Below, one piece after another: positions 48,432 to 58,969 of a stretch of 64,000 nucleotides of DNA. A model generated the notes under the pieces. It did not search any database. It was given only the letters and a program-made list of their open reading frames with translations, and was not told where the DNA came from. The stretch comes from Fagopyrum homotropicum. Its lineage: Eukaryota > Streptophyta > Magnoliopsida > Caryophyllales > Polygonaceae. The stretch covers positions 21,851,501 through 21,915,500 of the forward strand of contig BSWB01000001.1 of assembly GCA_033239125.1 (NCBI GenBank). The letters run 5' to 3'. The position numbers were made by a program, and so were the translations under genes. The stretch's first letter is position 1, and each line of letters opens with the position of its first letter.

Positions 48432-51031
48432 CGTAACGCCCCAAATTTTAGGAGCGTTTATGACTTCTTTTTTTTTCTCTTCTTTCTTTCTGGCTTTTAT
48501 CGACTTTCTTAGCTTAAATATTTTATTAAAAGTATTTTAAGGCGTAAAATATTTTTTTCGAGTATATTTATATTTTGGATACGTTTACGTATATCCGTTT
48601 TATTTTATTTTATTTTTATTTTTCTTCTACCCTTCCCCTGCTTGGCCTTTTTCTTTTCCTAGCTGGTTTCTTGTTCTCATGTGACAGCCTACATGACCTC
48701 TCGTGCTAGCCTGAGCAGCTGCAGCCCTGGCCTCCGACCCCTTGCTTACGCCCTCGACCTCTCGACCTTCTGTGCCTACCCATTCTCCCCACAGTCTCTC
48801 CCTTGTGGCAACCCCTATCACTCACTTTGCCCTCTCTCTCTCGCAACGCCCTCCCCTATAACTCATTGGACACATCCATATCCTCTGTTGCGACCCTCGT
48901 CGAGGCATTCACTGAAGCCTCCTCTCCTTCATATGACCCATATCTGTTCAACCTCGGAGCCACCAACCTCCCCGCAAATGCATCGAACCTCCGGAAAGTC
49001 AGTGCAACACCACCGCCTCTCTTATCTCAGCTTCATTCTCCTTCTCCCGGTCGGATCGACGCCACAGGCCGTCGCCGAGTGGTATGCCCTGCCGCCTAGC
49101 CGCCGTCTACTCCTTCCCCATCCAGCCCTGCGTTATGGTTCCAGTGAGAAAGAAACCCTTTTGGGTATTTAAATCGGACCCCCCTCTGGTTTGGTATAAT
49201 TACAAATTATAACCCATCTTTTGTATTTACATTAATGGCCCGGATTTCTATTATGTGCAATTATGCCCTGCTAAGTTATATAATTGCGGATTATGACCCA
49301 TACTTTTTATATATTGTATGAATTGCCCCAAAAAATGTGTTTGCGGGTTTTAACCTTAGATTTTAATTGCGGGATATGCTTATATTTATTTATACTATAT
49401 GTTATGCCCTTGTTGGTTTCATTCGGTTTATGACCTTAAAAATTTTAATTGTGGTTTATGACCAAGTTCTTATGTTTCTATAAATTTCCCGGAAAATGTA
49501 TTGTGGGTTTTTAATTTTGGCTTTTGAAAACGAATTTTACCTCAAATTAATATATCGTATATATATTACTATCAAATTTAGCGTATGAGCTAAATTTGTT
49601 TTACTTTGGATTTAGGTTCGGAAGCGCCCCGATAAAGGCCATTGAATCCAATCTCGACATCCGTAGATCATCTTCAACCTTCGATCGTGTGTGAGTACTT
49701 TCTTCCTCGATTTAGTTATGTTAGTATTAGTATTATGCTAGGTTGGATCTAGCATAACTTAGAGTGAATGCCAAGTAGTGGCCTTGATCCTTAGGTGAGT
49801 TTTGAGGATTTATGATTGTGTTAAGACTTGAGGCGTTTGGTTATCTTGTGAGGTTGTTATAAGGCTTTAAGTTATATGGTTGATCTTGTGAGCGTTTTGA
49901 GGCTCGAGGTGGGGCTGTATGATCTTGTGGGATTTTGGAGTTTAGGTTTGGCTTATCCTAGTTACGTTGTGAGTTATGATCTTGCGAGATCTGGGGTTTA
50001 GAAGTCTTAGGACTTCTAGCTTCTGTTGAGTGTGATGTGAGCATGTGAGATTCTAGGATGCGGTCCTAGAATTGAGAGTCAAATGGTCTTGCGTAGATCA
50101 TTTGTATAGAAGTCTAAGACTTCTATTGTGAGTGGGTTGTTGTTGATATAGTTATTTTCTTGTGAGCAGGTTATGGGCTTCCTCCCTAAGGAAGCGAGAG
50201 TGTTGTGAGTTGAGTGTGGTGACGAGGTAAGTCTCCGGACTTACTTAGCTCGTATTCCTTGTATTAGCATTGATGTGTGTTTGGTGGTGTGTGTTTATTC
50301 CTTATTGTTTATAACAACTAAACCGGAAATAGGACCACCGACCTTTATATTATTTTGGCCCAAGTGTATGACAACGGGTGGTGACATCATCTGCCTAGCT
50401 CTTGCGAGAGTCTAGGAGGTTCTTGGCGACTAGCCCGTGCTGGTTAGACGGTCGGAGGCATCCGTACCGTTTCACGCCGGTAAGTAGGGACCGAGGCGGG
50501 ACCACGGTGGTCTCGTGTCACAAACCTAAGTTGAATTAGAACGGGATACGACCTAATAATAACAAAGATAATAAACCGGATTGATGTGCTTTTATGTACG
50601 TTGTATGTTTGTGATGAGATTACTTGTGTTTGTGCCTTTCACCTTGATTCTAATGCTTCGAATATTAGCTAACGGTTTTATACCGATTGTTGTAGATTGC
50701 CTTGCAGGTTAGGAATGCGGCCGAGAGATCCGGAAGAGTGGGCAGCCGGGGTTCCGTACATTTTAGGATGGGTTGGTTGGAGTCGAGTTTGGGTATTGTT
50801 TTTATTGTATGTTGGATGGCGTTTAGTCTTTGGGGTTGTATCTTCGGCTGAAGTCCTTTGTTGGATTCTTTCGGGTTTTTCTTTTCATTGCATAAAAATT
50901 TATTTCTGTTTTGGCCTTTATTTTGTGCCATGTTGCAAGATCCGGTGAAATTGTTGTCAGGTTAAGGGTCAGGACCCATTGTGAGGTCCTAACCCGTAGC
51001 GCCCCAAGTCCCGCGGATTTGGGGTGTTACA
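48432..51031 (+). mobile_element. 3' LTR of element B1
   Basis: 2600 bp, matching 32080-34777 but with a ~98-bp deletion near 48600 in an AT-rich stretch. The terminal TG is mutated to CG. The donor-like site starts at 50227 and the acceptor-like site ends at 50707, 481 bp as in the other copy. The five following bases, GGCTA, would be the right target duplication, but the left counterpart is lost. Confidence 0.93.
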
Positions 51032-51120
51032 GGCTAATTAGGTAAGTAGGCTTTTTTAAGAATAGCATTAGTAAGTAAGCCTTTTTAGGTTTTTAGTTTA
51101 GTAAATATACCCCAAACTTT
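51032..51120. repeat. Left arm of an imperfect inverted repeat
   Basis: GGCTTTTTTAAG ... AAATATACCCCAAACTTTTT resembles the reverse complement of 53215-53282. It also contains a short internal duplication (GTAAGTAGGCTTTTTT / GTAAGTAAGCCTTTTT). The arms may be terminal inverted repeats of a DNA transposon that captured the DnaJ fragment, but I see no matching target duplication. Confidence 0.5.
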
Positions 51121-51354
51121 TTTAACCGTGGAAACCCTAATCCCTATCCTTCTTCTTCGTCGTCTTCATCTTCCTTATATTCCCCTTCCCAAAATCTCCC
51201 TTTTGAGCACCACAACAAAGAAGCAGCGTTGCTTTCGATTGGCATCTGGAAACCTCACACATTCAATTTCAACGCTGCACCCTTCGTACCGCTTTCTTCT
51301 CCCACTTTTCATGTCATTCCTTCAATTTCTTCCAACATTCTTCACCAGTCTCTA

Positions 51355-51748
51355 ATGTTTCAAACCCTAACTCTGACTATTCCTACCTCCGTTCGTAAAC
51401 TCCATTCTCCGCATCCATATTCCCGCTCCGCTCTCTCCTTCCCCACCAGATCGGTAAATCTCAATTGCAGAGCCACCGTCCAAGACCACCGAGGAACTTC
51501 CGCAGTCTCCGTCAGCGGAAACGCACCTCCGGCGACTCTCTACGAGGTTCTAATAGTGAATCGCGATGCTTCCACGACAGAGATCAAAGATGCATATAGA
51601 ACACTAGCGAAGCTTCACCACCCTGATGCAACCGACGGAAGATCGGACGGTCAGGATTTCATCCAGATTCATCAAGCCTACGAGACTCTCTCTGATCCGG
51701 CGACCAGCTGTCTCTCCGGAGCTTCTCGCTGCAATGAGACTCGAATGT
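51355..51748 (+). pseudogene. Truncated plastid-type DnaJ (J-domain) gene fragment
   Basis: The likely start is the ATG at 51355, although the frame opens at 51229. The N terminus is Ser/Thr/Arg-rich, like a chloroplast transit peptide. It is followed by a J domain beginning TLYEVLIVNRDAS and TTEIKDAYRTLAKLHHPD, with the diagnostic HPD intact, then FIQIHQAYETLSDPAT. This pattern resembles the small plant chloroplast DnaJ 11-like co-chaperones, which stimulate Hsp70. The sequence diverges right after LSDPAT and stops 15 codons later, so the protein end is missing. Upstream, AAACCCTAATCC and CT-rich DNA resemble a plant 5' UTR. I infer a captured gene fragment, not a working gene. Confidence 0.8.
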
Positions 51749-52090
51749 GATCTTTTAAACAAACCAAAATGAAGATTCAATTGTATAGCAAGTCAGGCCA
51801 CATTGGTATGTACAATTTTTCATACCGTCTGTCCATCTACTTTCTCATCAATTCATCTTTTAGCAAGATCTTGCCAATAGCACCTTCATTTTTCATATTG
51901 AAATTTGTCTTTGCGTGTCAAAATGTTAAATGCAGGAATTCATAATCTTTTCCTAAAGATATATAACTATTTGGGCTTGCTAAGGCTAGCAGCAGGTCCA
52001 CATACTAAAGTCTTGAAGATATATAACCACTTGTTGAACTTGCTAGGGTCAATTGATCTCTTTATATATATTGGTTATGCAAATTATAGA
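51749..52090 (+). mobile_element. Spacer within the Helitron-like element
   Basis: AT-rich non-coding DNA with a local duplication of AAGATATATAACYACTTG-type sequence (about 51955 and 52016). No gene seen. Confidence 0.5.
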
Positions 52091-52319
52091 ACCGGAAATG
52101 CTTAGTCTTGGCAATTCCAATACTTCTAAGGCCGACAGTTTTAAAGAACAAGGTTCTCAACCAGCTGTCTCTCCGGAGCTTCTTGCTACAATGAGAACTT
52201 GTGTGTACCTGAGAAGCAGATTGTATAGTGAAAAGTGCGATTGGGAACTTGAACGGCTTGTTGCTAATGTATTGATTTATCCGAATTTGCAGAACGTGTG
52301 GTTTACAAAGGGATTTTGA
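52091..52319 (+). pseudogene. Second captured coding-like fragment, unidentified
   Basis: The open frame ends LRSRLYSEKCDWELERLVANVLIYPNLQNV and so on. I do not recognise the family. Its start (52162-52199) repeats 51703-51740, the end of the DnaJ fragment, with two mismatches. In this frame both copies read PAVSPELLA, so the duplicated DNA probably belongs to this second gene. Confidence 0.4.
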
Positions 52320-52544
52320 TGAGATTGAGAATCGAGAAGGATGAAGAAGTTAGGAATATTGGACTGGACTGCAGTATTCTGCAGCAGTGTTTGTAAGGCA
52401 CCAGTGCACCACCACATGATAAACGGTTAGCAAGTACACCGCTACACCATCTCAACACTACAATCGAACCCTCGGGAGGTTGCTTCACCAAGTCGTGAAT
52501 GACGCTCCTAGTAACAGCGCCACGTTTTGGAATAATGTTTGTAT

Positions 52545-53040
52545 AAAAAATTCTGGTATAAGTTTTTCTGGTATGAAAATTTGGTGTAAAAAAAATCTGG
52601 TATGAAAAAATGTAATTTTATGGTATGTAACTTTATGGTATGTAGTTTTATGGTATGTAATTTTATGGTATGAAAATCTGGTGTAAAAAAAATTTGGTTT
52701 GACAAAATGTAATTTTATGGTATGTAACTTTATGGTATGCAGTTTTATGGTATGAAATTTTATGGTATGAAAATCTGGTGTAACAAAATTCTGGTATGAC
52801 AAAATGTAATTTTATGGTATGTAAATTTATGGTATGTAGTTTTATGGTGTGTAATTTTATGGTATGAAAATCTAGTGTAAAAAATTCTGGTATGATAAAA
52901 TGTAATTTTATGGTATGAAATTTCAGGTATGAAATTTCTGGTATGAAATTTCTGGTACAAAATTTCTGGTATAAAATTTCTGGTATGAGGATTTCTGGTA
53001 TGAGGAATTCCGGTATGAGAAATTCCGGTATGAAAAATTT
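52545..53040. repeat. Minisatellite TTTATGGTATGTAA with ~97-bp higher-order unit
   Basis: Short units of ~14 bp (TTTATGGTATGTAACT and variants) and TTCTGGTATGAAA-type units alternate. A larger pattern starting AAAATGTAATTTTATGG recurs at about 52607, 52703, 52800 and 52897. Apparent minus-strand ORFs rich in TYHKIT are by-products of the repeat. Confidence 0.9.
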
Positions 53041-53214
53041 AGTTCAGAAAATAAAAAAGAAAATAATAAAATAAAGGCAAGAAAAATAATTAAAAAAAAC
53101 AAATTCAGTAATTAAAAATTAAAACTTATACTTATATAACAAATAACAAACATCATGTTTTCTTTTCTTTCTAAATAGAAGGGTTAATAATTTTTACCTA
53201 TTATTAAATGAAAG

Positions 53215-53282
53215 TGATAAAAAATTTGGGGTACACTTTCTTAAACAAAAACTCAAAAAAGCCTAGTATGTCAAATTATCCC
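53215..53282. repeat. Right arm of an imperfect inverted repeat
   Basis: AAATTTGGGGTACACTTTCT ... AAAAAAGCCTAGTATGTC and an end in ATTATCCC. It pairs with 51032-51120 at roughly three bases in four by eye. Confidence 0.5.
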
Positions 53283-53407
53283 TTAGTTATTTGACAAATT
53301 TATAAATATGTTTCTAAATATAGATGAATATCATATTTTGTCAAATATACATCATCGAAATAAGACTAAAAGAAAAAAAAATAATTAAAAGTATATGTTA
53401 ACAAATC

Positions 53408-53435
53408 CCGTGCAAGGCACGGTAATACACACTAG
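53408..53435 (+). mobile_element. Helitron 3' terminus
   Basis: A hairpin with stem CCGTGC (53408-53413) / GCACGG (53417-53422) and a 3-base loop is followed by nine bases and CTAG (53432-53435), then T. Hairpin plus CTRR plus host T is the defining 3' end of plant Helitrons. Confidence 0.9.
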
Positions 53436-54571
53436 TTTTATTTTATCGATAAACCATATCAGATTTCATCCTCACCTTTTAACCTAATTATTTTTTCCCC
53501 CTCTCATACCTCACTTCTCTATCCTCGTGAACCTTCCCAGCCGTACTCTTCTCTTCTTCTCACAGGAGCTGCGTGCTTCTCCTCCCTTCCCTCTCTTCTT
53601 CTGTGCCGCTGAACCTAGTCTCCCATCACCAAGCCGCACCGCCGAGCCACCACCGCCGAGCCACCACCGCCGAGCCACCACCGCCAAACTCCCTTGTTCT
53701 CTTTCCATTCTCTAACCCTCGGAAACGAAGGCTGTTGTTGCCTCCCTTTCAACCGCCGGGATTCTGGGAGTAGCCGGCCACCACGCGAAGACGAGTGCCT
53801 TTCCGGGAGCGTCGCCGCCTGTTCCACACCGCGACACCTTTGACAGCGGCTCGGAGAGGGCTCGACAATACACCGGCAGGCGTTGGTCTTGTTGTTGCTG
53901 CGTGAGGTTTGCTCACTGCTATTGCCGCCGGTCTCCTTGTCGCCGACTCAACCACCAGGACCAACACCGAATGAGACCCTGCACCACAATCAACCTAGTC
54001 ACTTTCCCTCTTGAGGAGATCCGAAACTGCAATGTTTTTAGGTGAGATTGCAAAAATTCTATAACCCTAAGTTTGAGGATTTGGGGCTTTTGTAAAATTA
54101 ATCTTGTTTAGCATTGATGTATATATAGTTATATGGAACTATGGAATTTATTGGGTTTGAAGGTTCTGCTGAGATATTATGGTTGTGTATTGTATCTAAG
54201 ATATATGGAAGTTTTGCATTTGGGACTTAGGTTAGAGGAAGAATAGATAAGTGGTTAATCGGAATAAATTGGAAGTTGAGAGGTTTGTAACTCAAGTGTT
54301 TGTGAAGGATACATATGGTACGAGTATTGGTGAATTTTAATGAGTTGGTGGAAGATGTATATTGTAAATACAAATAGTATGGGAGGCATATATGTATGCA
54401 TGTTGAGGATATTAATAGCTTCATGGATGATAATGGATGATAGACTTGTGAGTTGTAAAACTACATAAGTTTTTATGTGAGGATTCTTTCCGTCATACAT
54501 GGAGTTGGTAGCTTGTAGTAGAATGAGTTTTCCTTTTCTTTTGTTTATAACCTTGTAGGTTGTTATATATA
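53436..54571 (+). mobile_element. LTR of element D, left part (start missing)
   Basis: It aligns with the B2 LTR (about 38760-39965): C-rich middle, then TTTGTAAAATTAATCTTG and TTATAACCTTGTAGGT. The 5' terminus is not in the window because a Helitron lies inside this LTR. A 15-bp tandem repeat, CCGCCGAGCCACCA type, three copies, is at 53637-53690. Proline-rich ORFs here are by-products of that composition. Confidence 0.8.
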
Positions 54572-57200
54572 CTAGTCAGGCCGCGCGTGCTGCGCGCCGT
54601 AGATAAAATCGAAAGTTGCGTTCATAAATTAAATCGGAAATCATTCGTTATGTAATAATTCCGTACAAATCACAAATACGAATGTTATTCTTCGTTGGAA
54701 CAAGAAAATAGGAATCAAATAAAAGGTCATTAATTATTAGGCAACAACAGTAGTTGAGATCTTGCTCTTGGTGAAGAGCATTCAAGGTTAGCAGGTTGAT
54801 ATTTCTGAGCTCCAGTGTCATTCCATTTTTCGAATTATGAATTAACAGCTCCGCATCTTCAATCTTCATTTTCTTTTATGCTTTTGCAATTCCCTTTGTT
54901 AGGCTGACTTTTGCCTTCTCGCTTGGTGCTCTTTGAAAGACATGTGCACATAGACAATATCAGGCAAGGTAGACAAAATCTGCACCAACAGGTAGTCCAT
55001 ATCTTGAGCAGATAGCTTGCAGAATGACCTAAAAAATAGTTCAATGACCATCAGAGGAATATTTTTCCAATTTTTAACAACATAAATGTATGTAGATTGT
55101 TGTAGAACAAGGTAGTCTAAGAAGAATATAAAAACAATTTATAGAAAATATCAAGTGCTTACGGATTGCCAACCAACATTTTAACAACATAAGTGTTTGT
55201 GCCTGAAGTCTTTCTAAATATTACTACTTACCAAATTGCAAACAATCCTTTCGAGTAAATAATCATTTATTCAAAAATGTTGGTAGGGAAAATACTGTAT
55301 TGCCTAAATATCTGAATTCTGAATTCTGGATATTGACGTTTAATGCAGAACAACATGCTTGCAATTGCAAAGAAATATAGATGGGAAGTCAAAAAAAGTT
55401 CAATAGTTAGCTGCTCCTTTAGAGGAAAGCAATTGAATAAATAATCTCCAAATTAGTATTTGGTGGGTGAGTTGGCTTTGAAAAGGTGTTTAAAACATTC
55501 AAAGCAAGGTAAGTGATGCTACAAAACTCCATAGATCACACCAGGAAAGCTACATGAGTTGCCCAGACAACTAACAACAGTAAAGCCTCTTGTTTTGTCA
55601 AGTTAACTAACGGGCTCTAGCTAGACAATCCATTTTGCAATAATGTGTGCAAATACCACTTATACAATCATCTTCGATTCATTCAAAAGCAAAGAACTTG
55701 TAAATTGCTTGCAGAAAAGTCATGTTAACGAAAACAACAACTTACATTACGACAGACGGTTAATTGTTGAGTGTCGAACTTGGACCACCAATTTTGCACA
55801 GCCTGTAGAACATTTTTAGGTTAAATTAGCACCAACAGTAAATATTGATAATTAGCAGAAGAAAATGCGTGAAACGATGATGAAGATTACTTGTTTGAAG
55901 AAAAACCAAAGATATTACCACTTGACACACCAATCACTAAATTTTAAAATGATAGTGGTTCAATGTATAACTAAGAACATAACTCAGTTCAATTTTTGGG
56001 ATTTGGCCAAAGCTTTTAACTTGTATAAATAAATAAATATTTGAAATTGATCGAGCTCCGCATATACATTTAGCTTGATGATTAAAAATTAAAGAACAAA
56101 AACTAAGGACTTTAATTAAACAATAGTGGTGATTCAAAACCAATACTGACTCAGTAATAAATATATACTTACCTTGAATATGTAGTTCCACCTTGCAAAT
56201 CTTCAACTTCTCGGTTCAGATCTGCAAATATTCAGTTCTCAAATGAAATGTTGATTCATAAAATATTGATTTAAATCTAAAATTCAAAAGTTGAGTGGAT
56301 TGCGTTTATTTTTGGGAGGATAAAAAATCTGATTAAGTTTTTCAATTCCCTCTCACCAGTGTAGCCGAACTGATAGCAAACCCTAATTACTTAAAATTGC
56401 ACAACATACAACGAGAGAAGGAAGGTTGATGTCCTGCAAAGAGAGAAAACAAAGGCGGTGAAAGAGCAAAGGGAGAGAAGATGCTTATAGCGATGCCGCG
56501 AAGGAGAAGACTTGTTTGAGAGACCCGTCCGTGAGGAACCGAAGCCAAAAACTGTAAGAGAGGACATAGGTCCGATTGTATAGCTGCGCGTCTGAAGGGA
56601 AAGTCGAATATTGACCAAAAGCAGGTAAAACCTTATGGCATTAAGCAAAAACCCAAATCTGAGAAATCAAAAGAAGTTAAAACTAAAATCAGCAAGCAAA
56701 GGGATTGGAAACTTACATTCTTTGAACCTCGGAATGTTAGTGCTCCTCGGTGATCCATAATCTGTAGAAGATGTAGAAGAAGAAGCAAAAGAAGAAACCC
56801 TAATTAAGAGGAATGATCGAAGTTGTTTGATCCAGCGAAAGAAAATACAAAAGAAAAAGGATAGACATACCTAGCAAAACGATGAGCGGCGAAGAAGAAA
56901 GATCGAGACCATGGGTTGTGTACTGGACCGAATGGAAGGTAGACCTACAAATCCAGTCGGACCATCGTGGGAGATGGATTTGGATGGCGTGGAGAGGAAG
57001 ACGAAAGGAGGGAGGACGGCGTATGCTCATAGCAGGGAGAAAGAGAGGCGGTGAAAAAATACGTGTACACCTGATGACGTTGAGAAAATACGTGTAATGG
57101 AAGGATTAAGATAATTAAAACTTTAAAAAAATAAAAAAAAAATAGTAAGGGTATAATTGGAAATACCCTGTTCATTGGGGCAAGTCCCTCTTTTAATATA

Positions 57201-57207
<7 letters not shown>
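54572..57207 (-). mobile_element. Non-autonomous Helitron inserted in the LTR of D
   Basis: On the minus strand the 3' end reads hairpin CGCGC-AGCAC-GCGCG, then GCCTGA and CTAG (plus 54572-54575), flanked by T. The 5' end reads TATACTATATTAAAAGAG near 57190-57207, matching plant Helitron starts (TCTATACTATATTAAAAG) apart from the first bases, blurred by a TA microsatellite. The LTR resumes exactly as in B2 (ATCGGCATGTCTTAGTGATA) without a target duplication, as expected. No Rep or helicase is seen. Two short exon-like minus-strand blocks flanked by AG/GT-type bases (about 55745-55803 and 54895-55030) may be captured exons of unknown origin. Confidence 0.82.

Positions 57208-57231
<24 letters not shown>
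57201..57231. repeat. TA microsatellite at the Helitron/LTR junction
   Basis: About fifteen TA units. The empty LTR sites in B2 have a shorter TATATATAT here, so the tract expanded at the insertion edge. Confidence 0.95.
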
Positions 57232-57234
<3 letters not shown>

Positions 57235-58515
57235 GCATGTCTTAGTGATACGTATTTTGGACTATTGGTTAACTAGTTAGGAGTAGACATGTTTGGTACT
57301 CTTGGGTGTTCCTCGAAATTATTTGGGATCTAGTGGAACATGTTAGTTAAGTCAAGGTATCTCAGTCTTTTCTTAATAAGTATGAAAGTAAAAAATCTTT
57401 CCAACTAGCTAGATCTTTCTTTTAGAAATGGAATTTATGCATTGGGGATTTCAATGAAACTTCTTGAGACGTCGTAGACTTTTAGGGTTTTGTCGGACTA
57501 GGGGTAAAATAATCATTTTACACATAAGACTTTTTATTCCTTCTCTTAGATGAACCATGCTAACTTAGAAGTTGGAGATTGCTAAGATTGTTGGATGCCT
57601 TTTGACCCAATATGTTCTTTCATAATCAGGCTTTGATACTTGACTTGTGCGGAGTCAAATAATAGTGTTATTGGGACTGTGATTCGATCAGGTAAGTCTC
57701 AGGACTTACTTAGCTAGCTTCTTTATATTAGCTTCATTGCGTGATTGGTTGTGAGTGTACCGTTTATGTTATGAAAAGATGGTAAACCGGAAATAGGATC
57801 ACCGATCTTATGTTATGTGTATATTGGCCCAAGTGTATGATAACGGGCGGTGACCGCTTGTCCAGTCCAAAATGGGGCGACTGGGAGGCGCCTTGCGACC
57901 AGTCCAACGGGTGATGTTGATAGGCGTCAAGTACAAACCCGGCATGGTGAAAGGGGACAAGGGCGAGGGATTCTTGTGTGACACCATAAGTGGAATAGTA
58001 AAGGAATAACGTTAAATAAAGATAATAAAATGACTTGTGTGTGTTTAGGTTCTAATTATTGTGTTGTGATGATTTATGTGTGTTTATGATTATTATGTGT
58101 GTGCATGCCAATACCTTGATTTTAATGCTTTGAAATGTTAGCTAACGGTTTTAAACCGATATTGTTGTAGTGCCTTGCAGGTTAGGGATGCGGCCGAGAG
58201 ATCCGGAAGAGTGGGCAGCCGGGGTCCGTACATTTTAGGATGAGTTGGTTGGAGTTGTGTTTGTGTTTTGTTTATTGTATATCGTATTTTTGTAGGCCAC
58301 ATGTATGGCTTTTGGTCTGTGGTTTTGTATCTCGGCTAGAGTCTTTAGTTTGTTTGTTTTGGGTTTCATTCATTGCATAAAAATGTTTTTCGGTTTTGGC
58401 CTCTATTTGTGCCATGTTGCAAGATCCGGTGAAATTGTTGTCAGATTGAGGGTCAGGACCCATTGTGAGGTCTCAACCTATAGCACTCCGAGTCCCGCGG
58501 ATTCGGGGTGTTAAA
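57208..58515 (+). mobile_element. LTR of element D, right part
   Basis: It matches B2 about 39970-41020. It contains the donor-like CAG|GTAAGT (intron would start 57692) in a hairpin, and the acceptor-like CCTTGCAG ending at 58180, 489 bp apart. The LTR end is mutated to GGGGTGTTAAA. Confidence 0.9.
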
Positions 58516-58723
58516 AAAGTGGTATCAGATCCCTAGGTTGACAACAATGACACTCGTAGTCTTCTAAAGACCGAATGAGGAATAAAGACAACCCGCAAGA
58601 GTTCCGGTATTTTCGTTTCAAAATAACAAACATAGTCAGTCGGGGTAGAATCTACGGACCACCACTCCTTCCGCGGATCTCGGCAACTTAGTTTATTGAA
58701 CTTTGATATATATATATATATAT
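58516..58723 (+). mobile_element. Primer site and leader of element D, cut by LTR G
   Basis: The primer site TGGTATCAGATC (58520-58531) has one mismatch to the tRNA-Met site. The leader then matches B2 as far as the TA-rich stretch at 58706-58722, where LTR G begins. The rest of D is not in the window. Confidence 0.85.
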
Positions 58724-58969
58724 TGTAAGAGTCTTAGTCCTTGGAGCCTAGGAGCCTTGTTGAGCCTTTGCTGAGTCCTAGTTGGACCCTATCAGACGCC
58801 CCAGCGGACCAGGACAGTCACCCTTGTGTCTAGGCGCCCCTGTGCCTTGGGTGAGCCTCTCCTGCGGCTTTGTGTAGTTGCAGCCGCTTTCGTTGACTCT
58901 TTGACCCGTTCTTTTCGGATGGCTTTCTTCATAAGCCTCCCATTCCTTCAAATGAGGGGTTTCCTTACC
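58724..58969 (+). mobile_element. LTR G, left part
   Basis: Starts TGTAAGAGTCTTAGTCC directly after the TA-rich D leader. It contains GCGCCCCTGTGCCTTGGGTG, related to GCCGCCCCTGCGCCT repeats in the right part (62395-62490), which supports that both pieces are one LTR. TTACC at 58965-58969 is the left target duplication of solo LTR E. Confidence 0.68.

Larger units (their letters stand above)
51032..53435 (+). mobile_element. Remainder of a Helitron-like element carrying gene fragments
   Basis: The right end is a canonical Helitron 3' terminus (see 53408-53435). The 5' TC end is not present; the B array was apparently inserted into this element, so the left part is lost. It contains a DnaJ fragment, a second unidentified coding-like fragment, imperfect inverted repeats and a minisatellite. 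No Rep/helicase sequence is seen, so it would be non-autonomous. Confidence 0.72.

Noticed and set aside
52485..52960. Minus-strand ORFs with repeated TYHKIT
   Set aside because: They are translations of the TATGGTATG minisatellite.
51032..53282. Pack-MULE with terminal inverted repeats
   Set aside because: The arms are imperfect and I find no 8-10 bp target duplication beside them, so I list the arms only as repeats.
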